Assembly: GCA_963769905.1 (NCBI GenBank)
Contig: CAVYNG010000002.1
Span: forward strand, 1,488,001 to 1,552,000
Origin: Bog-756 sp963769905
GTDB taxonomy: Bacteria; Actinomycetota; Acidimicrobiia; Acidimicrobiales; RAAP-2
Direction of reading: 5' to 3'
Length of the DNA: 64,000 bases
Part shown: positions 32,099-40,879 of the stretch, in pieces
Layout of the letters: each line of letters opens with the position of its first letter
Position numbering within the stretch: the first letter of the stretch is position 1
The notes under the pieces: model-generated
Told to the model about the DNA's origin: nothing
The model's database searches: none
Seen by the model: only the letters and a program-made list of their open reading frames with translations
Made by a program: the position numbers and the translations under genes

Positions 32099-33294
32099 AC
32101 CAGAACCCCCTCACCTCGAAGGTTCCAGATGTCGACGACCGGCTGGGCGATCGCGAGATCCGCGTACGGTCGGTGAGGGGCACCGATGACAAGTAGATCG
32201 GATTGGTCGAGTACCACGTCGAGCGGCGAGAGATTCGGGTCGTCCGCTACGTAAGGGTCGGTGGTCAGCACCTGTGAAGCCCTGACCTGTAGCACACGCT
32301 TGAGCTTGTAGGCGAGGCTCGATCGCCGGTCGTCGGATTCGCCTTTGAATGCCGTGCCGAGGATCCCCACGGTCATCTCGCTCAGATCGAATCGGGTCGC
32401 CATCCTCGACACGAGGTAGAGCGGGAGTCCCTCATTGATCTGCATGCTGGCCTGACCGAGGGCGAAGTTGTTGTTGTTGAAGGCGGCCAGCTGCATGGTG
32501 TCCTTCAGCAAACACGGCCCGGCGGCGAATCCGGCGCCTGGAAGATCGGCGGCCCGAGGGTAGTCTTCGATCACCGCATGGCGGATCCGGTCGTAGTCGA
32601 GGCCGTAGTCATTGGCCATCATGAAGAGCTGATTGGCCGCAGCGAACTTGATGTACCGGTAGGAATTGGTGAAAAGCTTCGCGAGTTCTGCCTCCTCAGG
32701 ACTCAACCGAAGAATGCGAGCGGCGAGCAGGCTGAAGAGCGCTGTGGCTCGCTCGTAGGCGCGGTGGGTTCGGGCCGCAACGATCTGGGGCAGGGTACGA
32801 AGCTCCTCGAGCGCCTTGCCCTCGGCGATGCGCTCGGGGCAGAACGCGACGTCGATCTGACGTCCAAGTCCCTTGACGTACCGCTCGACCATGCGGGTGA
32901 CGCCGGGGAAGACGGTACTCCGAAGAATGAGGAGCTGACCGTCCCGCAGTTCTGCTTCGACCTCCTTCAGCGCATTCACCACCGCTTGGGGATCGGGGTT
33001 GAGGTGCTCGTCCACCGGCGTTCCGACGACAACGACGACGTGTTCGGCCAGGGCGATCGACGACGGTTCTATGGTGGCGACCAGGGTTCCAACGTCGAGC
33101 GTTCTTCGCAGAAGATCCGGCGCGCCAGGTTCGAGGTGGGGTGCCTTGCCCGACCGGACCATGTCCACGGCAGCAAGGTTGGTGTCGTAGAGGACGGTGT
33201 CCAGACCGGACGACGCGAAGGCCAGACCTAGCGGCAGGCCCACGTGGCCGCACCCGCCGAAAATGACCACATCGGTCTCGAAGGATCCGCCCAC
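32095..33294 (-). CDS. Nucleotide-sugar dehydrogenase (UDP-ManNAc/UDP-glucose DH family)
   Basis: A 399-residue NAD-dependent dehydrogenase that oxidises a nucleotide sugar to its uronic acid. The Rossmann start VVIFGGCGHVGLPLGLAFA, the middle LILRSTVFPGVT and FCPERIAEGKALEEL, K/N region LAKLFTNSYRYIKFA and the catalytic cysteine C261 in GPCLLKD are all present, as is the C-terminal VGILGTAFKGESDD. The CPERIAEGKAL sequence is typical of the UDP-N-acetyl-D-mannosamine dehydrogenase branch. It starts at a GTG and overlaps the GT2 start by ATGA, first gene of a three-gene operon. Confidence 0.92.
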   Translation of the reverse strand: MGGSFETDVVIFGGCGHVGLPLGLAFASSGLDTVLYDTNLAAVDMVRSGKAPHLEPGAPDLLRRTLDVGTLVATIEPSSIALAEHVVVVVGTPVDEHLNPDPQAVVNALKEVEAELRDGQLLILRSTVFPGVTRMVERYVKGLGRQIDVAFCPERIAEGKALEELRTLPQIVAARTHRAYERATALFSLLAARILRLSPEEAELAKLFTNSYRYIKFAAANQLFMMANDYGLDYDRIRHAVIEDYPRAADLPGAGFAAGPCLLKDTMQLAAFNNNNFALGQASMQINEGLPLYLVSRMATRFDLSEMTVGILGTAFKGESDDRRSSLAYKLKRVLQVRASQVLTTDPYVADDPNLSPLDVVLDQSDLLVIGAPHRPYADLAIAQPVVDIWNLRGEGVLV

Positions 33295-33521
33295 CCCTCA
33301 ACGGTACCGACACCCTCTCCGGCCCAGCAACGGGTCGATGCGATTGTTCGCGACAAACGCTGGTCTGACGACCCGCAGTGGCGGTATTGCCGCGCAGAGT
33401 GGTGGCCGAGACCTTCGACAGGAGGTCGTGCCTGCCCGACGCGGGCCCTCAGGGGGCCGGCGGTAGGTGAGGCTGCCCACCTTCCCGCCTGTGGACTGCC
33501 GCTCGCCTCGCCCCGGTCGCC

Positions 33522-34127
33522 TCAGACCTCGGCCTCGGATTCGGGCCCGAGCTCGTGGTCGGCGATCTGGGTGAACACCCGATTGAGGAAGAGGAACTTG
33601 AGGATCCAGACGACCGCGAAGGCGCTCACGTTGGCGCCGACAACGAGCACGGTGCGCGGAAGGTGGGCCAGGTGGTGCGTATCAGCGATGTTGCGGGCCA
33701 CCGAAGCCGCGACGAGGGAGAAACCGATCCCGGTGAGCGACACGACCCAGAAAGGGAGCACCTCTCGCCAGAGGTGTGATCGACCACCCTTTCCCCAGAC
33801 CCACTGACGATTGAGCAGGTACGAGGGGATGCCTGCGAGCACGTTGGCGACGAGCACGCTCGTGAGCGCGTCCCAAAGCCGGAACACTCCATAAATGAGC
33901 GTCAGAAGCACGAGGGACGTGAGTGCCGAGATGGCGGAGACGGCCGTGTAGCGGACGAGCTTCCGCCCTTCCGGTGTCCTCGCCAGCTCCGCCAGGTCGC
34001 TCCATGATCTCGGGAGACGCGGAGATTCGGCGACATCGGCGAGCGCGATCCCGTCGCCCCGCGCCCCCGGTGCCTGATCGGGACCGTACTTTCCTCGCGT
34101 GGTGGATGACATCTCGCCCCGGACCAT
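33522..34127 (-). CDS. GtrA-family membrane protein
   Basis: A 201-residue protein with a polar N-terminus (about 55 residues) and four membrane helices: VRYTAVSAISALTSLVLLTL, VLVANVLAGIPSYLLNRQWV, LPFWVVSLTGIGFSLVAASV and VVGANVSAFAVVWILKFLFL. The NRQWVWG and final FLNRVF motifs are those of the GtrA family, believed to help flip lipid-linked sugars in surface-glycan synthesis. It lies about 230 bases upstream of the dehydrogenase gene, in the same direction. ATG 34112 is an alternative start. Confidence 0.88.
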   Translation of the reverse strand: MVRGEMSSTTRGKYGPDQAPGARGDGIALADVAESPRLPRSWSDLAELARTPEGRKLVRYTAVSAISALTSLVLLTLIYGVFRLWDALTSVLVANVLAGIPSYLLNRQWVWGKGGRSHLWREVLPFWVVSLTGIGFSLVAASVARNIADTHHLAHLPRTVLVVGANVSAFAVVWILKFLFLNRVFTQIADHELGPESEAEV

Positions 34128-34626
34128 TTCTAGACCGATCTCACCAGCTCAAAGTCACGGTCGTTGGCGGGTCAACCGCCTCGGATCCGATCAGCGATGT
34201 CCGGCGCCACAGCCGGCGCGCTTCCGGGTGACCACATGATGACGGAGGTCGCCGAGCCGCACACGGTTGCGATTGGGAGCTTTCCAGAGACCCTGATCGG
34301 CTCTCTCGGCCCTTCGTACTCTCTTTGTGCATCCGATCGTTGAGGACCGATGCCGACACAGCGACGAGGGGACGGCAAAAGCGATGAACCGTATTGTCCA
34401 TGACCGACAACCCCCATGATGAACGCTGTTGACACGCGCCTCGTCAATATGACTCGCAGCCCAACAATCCGATTACAAACGACGTCCGTTGTCAACTTCG
34501 GTCTGCGACGGGCTCAGACCCGGGCGCAGCATCTCGTGCGCCAGGGCAGTGATGCAGCCGATGCTCTGCTGCAACTGATGGAGCCGCAATTGCAGCAAAC
34601 GTGACTCCAGCCGGTCACGCGCCAGC
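34128..34626. other. 500-base intergenic region, no supported gene
   Basis: Between the GtrA gene leader and the stop of the large membrane protein. A plus-strand frame at 34416-34604 and a minus-strand one at 34172-34495 are open but have no recognisable features. The DNA is visibly poorer in G+C than the flanking core genes. It must hold the promoter of the GtrA gene at its left end; I could not identify it. Confidence 0.5.
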
Positions 34627-36372
34627 TCAAACCGACCCTTTGAGTTGGCAGACCTGGATCGGATCCACTGACGCAATCACGGCGCTCGAGAAATGGCCAA
34701 ATGGCAAGTTGAGCCATGAGCTTCCGGTTGGTAAGGACACCTGGGTGGATGTAGATCTCGCGCCGTCGAGGGCGGGAAAGGCGACGTTGGCGATCGCCCA
34801 ATGCTCTGAAGGAACGACATAGATGGGTAGCGAAATGGGTGACCGCGATTGAACGGTGAGAGGCGCACCGGCGCGGATCGTTGTACACAGACCAGGGGTC
34901 GCCGAGTTCGCACGGCCGTGAAATTTCGCAGCCGATGAGACCGAGACGTTGAGGACGGACTGCTCGGCTTGGAGCACGCCTGCGGGGACGTGCAACGGAA
35001 CCGGGAACTGCTTCTTCTGGACCCATGCTGCAAGCATCGAAAGGTCTGGATCACCTTCAGTGATACATTGCTCGTTTGCGAACAACACGGCGCACAAGCC
35101 GTTAGCTGGGAACTGGCCCGGAAACGATTTACCCTGGTCCAGTAGGAACGCTGCGGCCTCCATCTGGGTCTTCTGGTTCGAATGGGCCAGAAAGGTCTGC
35201 GTGTCTTGTTGCGTGCGATGGAGCACGACCACGTTCAGTGCGACGAGCAACCCGAGGCCCACCATGGCCACCGGTCGCAGATAAGCGATACGCACCAATC
35301 GGGTCAGCAAGCATCCAATGAGCGGCAGAACAAGGGCGACGGCCACATATGAGTAGCGCGAGAATGTTGCTTGGTTGGTGCCCAGCTGCAGTCTCCCAAG
35401 TCCTATAAATCCATACAAGGGAAGGACCGAAGCCGCAAGGCCGGCGGGAGCATTACGGTAGACCACCGCGGTTGCGATGAGCACAACCACGACAAGCACA
35501 CCGATGAAGTGTGGGGCGTCGAGGAATCCGCTGAATGAGGATGTGAGACCTGTCCACACATAGTCCGGCAGGCCGCCGACATTGCCCGTTGCCAGTGCGG
35601 AGCCAGATGTCACCCCTTGATGTCCGATGGCGGCATACCAGACCAGGAAAATGAATGTTGGAGGAACAACAGCGATCGCAGCTTCTCGCGGCTTCCGCTG
35701 TACTAACACGACAAATCCGCATGCCACGATCATCGGGATTCCAATGTCTGAACACATGAGCGAACAGAGGCACCAGAGAGGGGCCAACCACGTCCGGTCA
35801 GTCTCGATCGCATCAATGGCCAGCAAGCCGAATGCTACAGAACCCACGAATGTCAACTGAAATGCGAATGTGAGGTTTTCCCCACCCACGCCGACGACGG
35901 CGAAGGCAATCGCCAGGAGCGTCGCGACCCACACGTCGATCTGATGACGCAACATGAAGCGCCAAAGCAAATACACCGTTGCTAAGTGGGCAAGGATCAA
36001 CGGAAGCGCGTAGAGCCAATAGTCGCGCACGCCCACCACGTTGAAGATTGCCCGCCAAACGATGATCGGGATGGTCGTCCAGTGCTCGTTGTGCGGGTAG
36101 AAGACCCCCTCGTTCGCCAGTCGGAGGCCGCGATGAGCGATGAAGTCCCACTCATCCCGACTGAACCAGAACTTTGTGAAACCCACCAAGAGAAATATGC
36201 CGGTTCCCACAAGAGCCGCCGCAAGGACTCCCTTCGCGATCGCAGAGGAGCGGTCGGGGTGTGGAACATCTCCTCGTGGAGGCGAGACTGAAGACCCGGT
36301 GTCCTGTCGGATCGTGAGGTCAGGAGCTTGTGAAATGCCCGCCACGACCTTGACCCTACTTTGATGACGCAC
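34627..36372 (-). CDS. Polytopic membrane protein, possible surface-glycan enzyme
   Basis: A 581-residue protein with about ten hydrophobic helices (first one at about residues 49-66, AKGVLAAALVGTGIFLLVGF; last around 370-385) and a soluble C-terminal part of about 190 residues. Near the first loop it has FWFSRDEWDFIAHRG, an acidic pair after helix 1 like the DE/DD motifs of GT-C glycosyltransferases and protein-mannosyl transferases; that assignment is inference. Codon use is A/T-richer than in the core genes. It is just downstream of the tRNA-Leu gene on the same strand. Confidence 0.75.
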   Translation of the reverse strand: MRHQSRVKVVAGISQAPDLTIRQDTGSSVSPPRGDVPHPDRSSAIAKGVLAAALVGTGIFLLVGFTKFWFSRDEWDFIAHRGLRLANEGVFYPHNEHWTTIPIIVWRAIFNVVGVRDYWLYALPLILAHLATVYLLWRFMLRHQIDVWVATLLAIAFAVVGVGGENLTFAFQLTFVGSVAFGLLAIDAIETDRTWLAPLWCLCSLMCSDIGIPMIVACGFVVLVQRKPREAAIAVVPPTFIFLVWYAAIGHQGVTSGSALATGNVGGLPDYVWTGLTSSFSGFLDAPHFIGVLVVVVLIATAVVYRNAPAGLAASVLPLYGFIGLGRLQLGTNQATFSRYSYVAVALVLPLIGCLLTRLVRIAYLRPVAMVGLGLLVALNVVVLHRTQQDTQTFLAHSNQKTQMEAAAFLLDQGKSFPGQFPANGLCAVLFANEQCITEGDPDLSMLAAWVQKKQFPVPLHVPAGVLQAEQSVLNVSVSSAAKFHGRANSATPGLCTTIRAGAPLTVQSRSPISLPIYVVPSEHWAIANVAFPALDGARSTSTQVSLPTGSSWLNLPFGHFSSAVIASVDPIQVCQLKGSV

Positions 36373-36550
36373 GTCGTTTCGTCGAGACGGTGCTCTTCCC
36401 TACTCGCAGCCACGAAGCGTTCTCCGGGCCTCGACGGAGTGGTCATCGATGACGCCAAGGTCTTCAACAAGCACCAGGAGTGGGACGACCACTGCAACTA
36501 CCATGGGCCTCGCGGCGCGCCGGGTCGACAGACCCCTACGAACGATTGTG

Positions 36551-36634
36551 TGTCGGAGGGGGGACTTGAACCCCCACGAGCCGAAGCTCACTAGCCCCTC
36601 AAGCTAGCGCGTCTGCCTATTCCGCCACTCCGAC
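36551..36634 (-). tRNA. tRNA-Leu (anticodon GAG)
   Basis: The minus strand folds into a class II tRNA. The acceptor stem GTCGGAG pairs with CTCCGAC, the anticodon stem is CTAGC/GCTAG with loop TTGAGGG (anticodon GAG, leucine), a long variable arm (GAGC TTCG GCTC) is present and the T-arm has GGGGGTTCAAGTCCCCC. The discriminator base is A; CCA is not encoded. It is transcribed toward the low-G+C region, whose boundary it marks, and is followed by the SBP gene upstream. Confidence 0.95.
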
Positions 36635-36765
36635 GAAGCGGCGCCGATCCGGGATCGGGCGTCTTGCATGGTAGCGCGGCGCTCCTCCGGCATCGGCCCG
36701 CATTTGGCTTTGCGCAGGAGCTCGAACCGGACCGCCCACGCCACCGACTGGACCGACCCGGAGGC

Positions 36766-38553
36766 TCAGGACTTCTGGTTCGGAGGTCCGGGCTTGAGCG
36801 TCGTCCATACGGCTACGTTCCAGAGAAGTCCGTCCTCCGAGGGGTTGAACTGGATGTTGGTGATCCGGACGCCGTTGGCTTGGAGCACCGGCTCCTCGAA
36901 GAAAGGCAGCGAGACCATCTGGGCCCAGAGCTGGTTGTCGACCTGCGCGTAGAAAGTGCCACCTGTCACTGGGTTGAGCGCCTGACTCGCCTGGAGGAAC
37001 AGCTGGTCGACTTGCGGGTCGTCGAGCCGGCTCCAGTCTTCGGTCCGCCCGGGGCCCGCCGTCGCTCCCGTATCCGAGTACCAAGCCTCGGTCACGGTCT
37101 CGAAGGGGCTCGACACCCTGGTCACGAGCGCCAGATCGTAGGTTCCCGCAAGTGCGGCCTCGCTCATCCCCGACGGTCCGTCGACCGGAACGAGTTGGAC
37201 CGCGATGCCCCCGCTGTGCAGCTGGGCGACGACCTCCGAGGCCACGCCCTCGATCCACGGGTCCCCCGTTTCGACTGCCATCCGGAGGATCAGCGGTCGA
37301 CCGTTCGCGTCGACATAGCTGCCCGATCCGTCGAGATGGTATCCGAGGCTCCGCAGCATGCTGTCGGCTGACGTCGGGTCAGGGGTCGTGTACTCGCTCG
37401 ACATGGGCGACGCGCTGTACTGAGTCTGTGAGGGTGTCGCGAGATGGTCGTCGCTCACCACCAGGCCCGGATCCGTCGCGCCGAACGTGGTCGCGAGCAG
37501 CGTGGTCCGATCGAGCACGTGTGCGACCACTTGCCGGAGCGTCAGTCGGCTCATGAGCGTCGAACGGAGGTTGAAGTCGAGTTCCAAGAACTTGAGCGAC
37601 GGCCGGACCGTGCTCTGCGCGTTCGGCAATGCGGTGACCGCGCCCACCGTCGCCAGGTTGAAGGTGGTCACCTGCGCGACGCTCTGACTGCTGGCGGCCA
37701 TGGCCCCGAGCCACGCGGAGGCCGTCGTGTCCACCGACACAGTGACCTTGTCCAGTACCGCCGGAGAGCCCCACCATCGGGGGTTCCGCACGAGTACGGC
37801 CGCGTCGGCGGTCGCCGCCTGCAGGAGCATCGGGCCTGCGGAGAGGTCGACCGACGGATCGAAGTGCTCGAAGCCGGTGTTCCAACCGACCCGTTTCGCG
37901 ACATGCGCCGGCAGCAGATGATCGAACAGGATCCGCCAGTCGGTGAAGGGTCGGCTGAAGACCACGGTGACCGTCTTACCGTTCTTGCTCCCCACCACCG
38001 AGGCGATGTCGCGATAGCCGACCGTCGAGGCCACCTGGTCCGGCTGCCCGTCGACGTCGACCGTGCCACCTTTCTGAGACTGCCAGGCATAGATGAAGTC
38101 GTCCGCGGTCACCTGCATTCCGTCCGACCACACCGCGGCAGGGTTGATGACGTACTGAATGGTGAGAGGAGAGGTCGAGGTCGCCTCGACGCTCAGGAGC
38201 AGATCGCTGTTGATCTGGGGAACCAACTTTGGCCCGATGATGTAGGCACTGGGGAGCACCGACGTGAGCAGTGTCGGCGTGCTGGATGCGGCGCCTTCCG
38301 GCGTGCCGGGGTTGAAGCCCGACCATGGCTGGTCGAGGTTGACGGTCGTCTCGCCTCCGCCGGCCGCGACCAACGCGGGCGGACGGGGTACGACGGCCTG
38401 GCTGATGCGCCGGGAGCCAAGGTGGTCGATGAGAGCAACCACCCCGATGATCAGGATGATCACGAGGGGCAGCGACCATCGAGCACGGTGCTCCCGCCAG
38501 AAGGTCACGATACGTGGACGGCGTTCGACCGGCTCGACGCCGGGCCCGGTCAC
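36766..38553 (-). CDS. Membrane-anchored ABC-type peptide/solute-binding protein (SBP_bac_5 family)
   Basis: A protein of about 595 residues. A hydrophobic helix (SLPLVIILIIGVVALIDHLG) near residues 27-46 anchors it; no lipobox cysteine is seen. The rest is a family 5 extracellular solute-binding domain (oligopeptide-binding type): INPAAVWSDGMQVTADDFIY, the KNGKTVTVVFSRPF segment and later YSASPMSSEYTTPDP. Normally such proteins serve an Opp/Dpp permease, but no permease genes are adjacent. The start is the GTG at 38553, overlapping the secG stop (GTGA), so it belongs to the gapA-pgk-tpiA-secG operon. Confidence 0.85.
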   Translation of the reverse strand: MTGPGVEPVERRPRIVTFWREHRARWSLPLVIILIIGVVALIDHLGSRRISQAVVPRPPALVAAGGGETTVNLDQPWSGFNPGTPEGAASSTPTLLTSVLPSAYIIGPKLVPQINSDLLLSVEATSTSPLTIQYVINPAAVWSDGMQVTADDFIYAWQSQKGGTVDVDGQPDQVASTVGYRDIASVVGSKNGKTVTVVFSRPFTDWRILFDHLLPAHVAKRVGWNTGFEHFDPSVDLSAGPMLLQAATADAAVLVRNPRWWGSPAVLDKVTVSVDTTASAWLGAMAASSQSVAQVTTFNLATVGAVTALPNAQSTVRPSLKFLELDFNLRSTLMSRLTLRQVVAHVLDRTTLLATTFGATDPGLVVSDDHLATPSQTQYSASPMSSEYTTPDPTSADSMLRSLGYHLDGSGSYVDANGRPLILRMAVETGDPWIEGVASEVVAQLHSGGIAVQLVPVDGPSGMSEAALAGTYDLALVTRVSSPFETVTEAWYSDTGATAGPGRTEDWSRLDDPQVDQLFLQASQALNPVTGGTFYAQVDNQLWAQMVSLPFFEEPVLQANGVRITNIQFNPSEDGLLWNVAVWTTLKPGPPNQKS

Positions 38554-38780
38554 TGCAGACGAAGGATGAGGATGATGTTCGTGAAGGCGAAGATCACCGC
38601 CACGGTGACCGTGATCCGGTCGAGGTTCTTCTCGACCACCGTCGATCCGGACGCCGCCGAGCCCACGGAGCCTCCGAACATGTCGGAGAGACCGCCACCT
38701 TTGCCGCTGTGCATCAGGATGAGGAAGATCAGCGCGACGCAGCACAGGATCTGCAGCACCACGACGATGGCGGTCAGCAC
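38550..38780 (-). CDS. secG: Preprotein translocase subunit SecG
   Basis: A 76-residue two-helix protein of the SecYEG translocon: helix 1 LTAIVVVLQILCCVALIFLI, the cytoplasmic loop HSGKGGGLSDMFGGS (the SecG GKGGG...FGG signature), and helix 2 ITVTVAVIFAFTNIILILRL. It follows tpiA, as is usual in actinobacteria and many Gram-positives (pgk-tpiA-secG). The start is a GTG. Its last bases overlap the solute-binding-protein start. Confidence 0.93.
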   Translation of the reverse strand: MLTAIVVVLQILCCVALIFLILMHSGKGGGLSDMFGGSVGSAASGSTVVEKNLDRITVTVAVIFAFTNIILILRLQ

Positions 38781-38826
38781 GCGGACATCCTCCTGAGCCT
38801 CGAGACCGCCCGAAACGCTACCAAAC

Positions 38827-39624
38827 TCACCGCATTCGGAGGCCCGCGGCCTGGACGATCCCGACGAAGGCGGCTCCGTCGAGGCTGGCGCCGCCCACCA
38901 GCACGCCGTCGACGTCCGGGCAGGAGACCAGCGCCTCGGTGTTGTCGGGGGTCACCGATCCCCCGTACTGGATCCGCACCTGATCCGCCACCGCCGCCCC
39001 CGCCGATCCGGCGATCACCGCCCGGATCCACGCACACGCCTCTTGGGCGTCGTCGGGGGTCGCGGCCTCCCCGGTGCCGATGGCCCAGATCGGCTCGTAC
39101 GCGACGACCAGTCCGCCGAGCGCTGCGGGTGGTGACGCGGAGGCGATCGCTTCGACCTGGCCCGAAAGGCGCTCCTTGGTCATCGCCGCCCGGCGCTCCT
39201 CCAGCGTCTCGCCGACGCAGCAGATCGGGGTCATCCCGTTGCGCAGTACGGCGACGAGCTTCGCGGCGACCACCTCGTCCGTCTCACCGAACAGCCGCCG
39301 TCGCTCCGAATGACCGACGATCACGTACTCGACGTGCAATTTGGCCAGCATCAGGGAGCTCACCTCGCCGGTGAAGGCGCCGGCGTCCTCGATTGCGCAG
39401 TTCTGGGCGCCGAGCACCACCGGGATCGCCTCGCCTTCGAGGACGGTCTGCACCGACCGAAGGTCGGTGAACGGAGGGTGGATCGAGATGTCGACCCGTG
39501 CGGCGTGCGCAGGTTGCAATCGGAGGCCGAGGTCCCGGGTGGCGTGGATCGCCTCGAGGTGGTCGAAGTTCATCTTCCAGTTGCCGGAGACCAGCGGCCG
39601 CCGGGCAGTCGGTTGATCGCTCAC
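38827..39624 (-). CDS. tpiA: Triosephosphate isomerase
   Basis: Interconverts dihydroxyacetone phosphate and glyceraldehyde 3-phosphate. The 265-residue TIM barrel has K17 in NWKMN, the active-site histidine in YVIVGHSERRRLFGE, the catalytic glutamate in AYEPIWAIGTGEAATPD and the phosphate-binding IQYGGSV...LVGGASL loops. The GTG at 39624 overlaps the pgk stop as GTGA. The same DNA read in another frame gives a very long open frame to 40632, which is a high-G+C artefact. Confidence 0.96.
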   Translation of the reverse strand: MSDQPTARRPLVSGNWKMNFDHLEAIHATRDLGLRLQPAHAARVDISIHPPFTDLRSVQTVLEGEAIPVVLGAQNCAIEDAGAFTGEVSSLMLAKLHVEYVIVGHSERRRLFGETDEVVAAKLVAVLRNGMTPICCVGETLEERRAAMTKERLSGQVEAIASASPPAALGGLVVAYEPIWAIGTGEAATPDDAQEACAWIRAVIAGSAGAAVADQVRIQYGGSVTPDNTEALVSCPDVDGVLVGGASLDGAAFVGIVQAAGLRMR

Positions 39625-40853
39625 CGCGCCGGACGACCACCTCTTGGTCCGTCGCCCCTCTTCGCGCGAGCAGGATCGGGTGCATTGCTCGCACCTCGCA
39701 GCGCGACCAGCCCCGGCAGGTCGCCGTGCTCGAGCAGCTCGAGCGCGGCACCACCACCCGTCGAGATGAAGCCGATCCGGTCGGTCAGCCCCAGATCGTC
39801 GACCGCCGCGGCGCTGTCGCCGCCACCGATCACGGTAAAGCCCGCACATTCGGCCACCGCCCGCGCGATGCCTGCGGTCCCGTCGCCGAACCGCGCATCC
39901 TCGAACACCCCCATCGGCCCGTTCCACAGCACCGTGCCCGCACCCGCGATCGACTCCGCGTAGGCGGCCACCGTGTCGGGGCCGATGTCGAGTCCGCGCC
40001 ACTCCTCGGGCACGTCGGGCCCGACGGTGACGATCTTTCCTTCCACGCATCCGCACCCGAAGTCCGCACCGGGCTCCAGTGCCACCACATCGGAGGGAAG
40101 GAGGATCTTGGTGGAGGAACCCAGCAGCCGCCTGCACTCCTCGACCCGGTCTTGATCGACCATGGAGGCACCGACCGTATGGCCCGCGGCGGCGAGGAAG
40201 GTGAACGCCATCCCGCCGCCGACGAGGAGCGCGTCCACGCGTTCGAGCAGGGATTCGAGCACACCCAGCTTGTCGGCGACCTTGGCACCCCCGACCACCG
40301 CCACGAAGGGGCGCTTCGGCGAGCCGATCAGCGTTCCGAGGCCTGCGAGCTCGCGCTCGACAAGGAAGCCGGCGGCGCTCGGCAGGCGGGCCGGCGGGCC
40401 CACGACCGAGGCGTGCCGGCGATGCGAGACGCCGAACGCGTCGTTCACGTAGGCGTCGTGCCCGTTGATCAACTTCTCGACGAAGGCCGGGTCGTTGTGC
40501 TTCTCGCCCGGGTCGAAGCGGAGGTTCTCGAGCAACTCGACCTTGGGGGCGAGACGGGCGAGCTCCTCGCGGACCGGCCCGAGCTCCCACCGGACATCCG
40601 GCGCGCCTTCCGGGCGGCCGAGATGCGTGCATGCGGTGACCGCGGCGCCGCGGTCGAGCAGGTACTGGAGGGTCGGGAGGGCGGCCCGGATCCGGAAGTC
40701 GTCGGCGATCTCGGTGTCACCACGCTCCCCCTCCCGGAGCGGGACGTTGAAGTCGACCCGCACCAGGACGTTCGACCCGTCGAGCTCGGGCAGATCATCG
40801 AGGAGGGGCAGCCCCCTCAGTAGCGGATTATCTTCCCCCCTGCGCACTCCCAC
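39621..40853 (-). CDS. pgk: Phosphoglycerate kinase
   Basis: Transfers a phosphate from 1,3-bisphosphoglycerate to ADP in glycolysis. The 410-residue protein has VLVRVDFNVPL, the arginine-rich THLGRPEG, LLENLRFDPGEKHNDPAF, GGAKVADKLGVLESLL, WNGPMGVFED and the C-terminal GGGDSAAAV and FISTGGGAALELL nucleotide-binding loops. The start is a GTG at 40853. It is 26 bases after gapA and overlaps tpiA by four bases. Confidence 0.97.
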   Translation of the reverse strand: MGVRRGEDNPLLRGLPLLDDLPELDGSNVLVRVDFNVPLREGERGDTEIADDFRIRAALPTLQYLLDRGAAVTACTHLGRPEGAPDVRWELGPVREELARLAPKVELLENLRFDPGEKHNDPAFVEKLINGHDAYVNDAFGVSHRRHASVVGPPARLPSAAGFLVERELAGLGTLIGSPKRPFVAVVGGAKVADKLGVLESLLERVDALLVGGGMAFTFLAAAGHTVGASMVDQDRVEECRRLLGSSTKILLPSDVVALEPGADFGCGCVEGKIVTVGPDVPEEWRGLDIGPDTVAAYAESIAGAGTVLWNGPMGVFEDARFGDGTAGIARAVAECAGFTVIGGGDSAAAVDDLGLTDRIGFISTGGGAALELLEHGDLPGLVALRGASNAPDPARAKRGDGPRGGRPAR

Positions 40854-40879
40854 GACTCCTCAGCGTCCCCCCGGTCGCC

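Noticed and set aside
36361..36594. Plus-strand frame overlapping the tRNA-Leu gene
   Set aside because: It reads through the antisense of the tRNA and has no protein features or supported start.
38827..40632. A 601-codon minus-strand open frame that spans tpiA and pgk
   Set aside because: Only its C-terminal part is TPI; the upstream part is an Arg/Gly-rich antiphase reading of pgk. TPI starts at the GTG at 39624.
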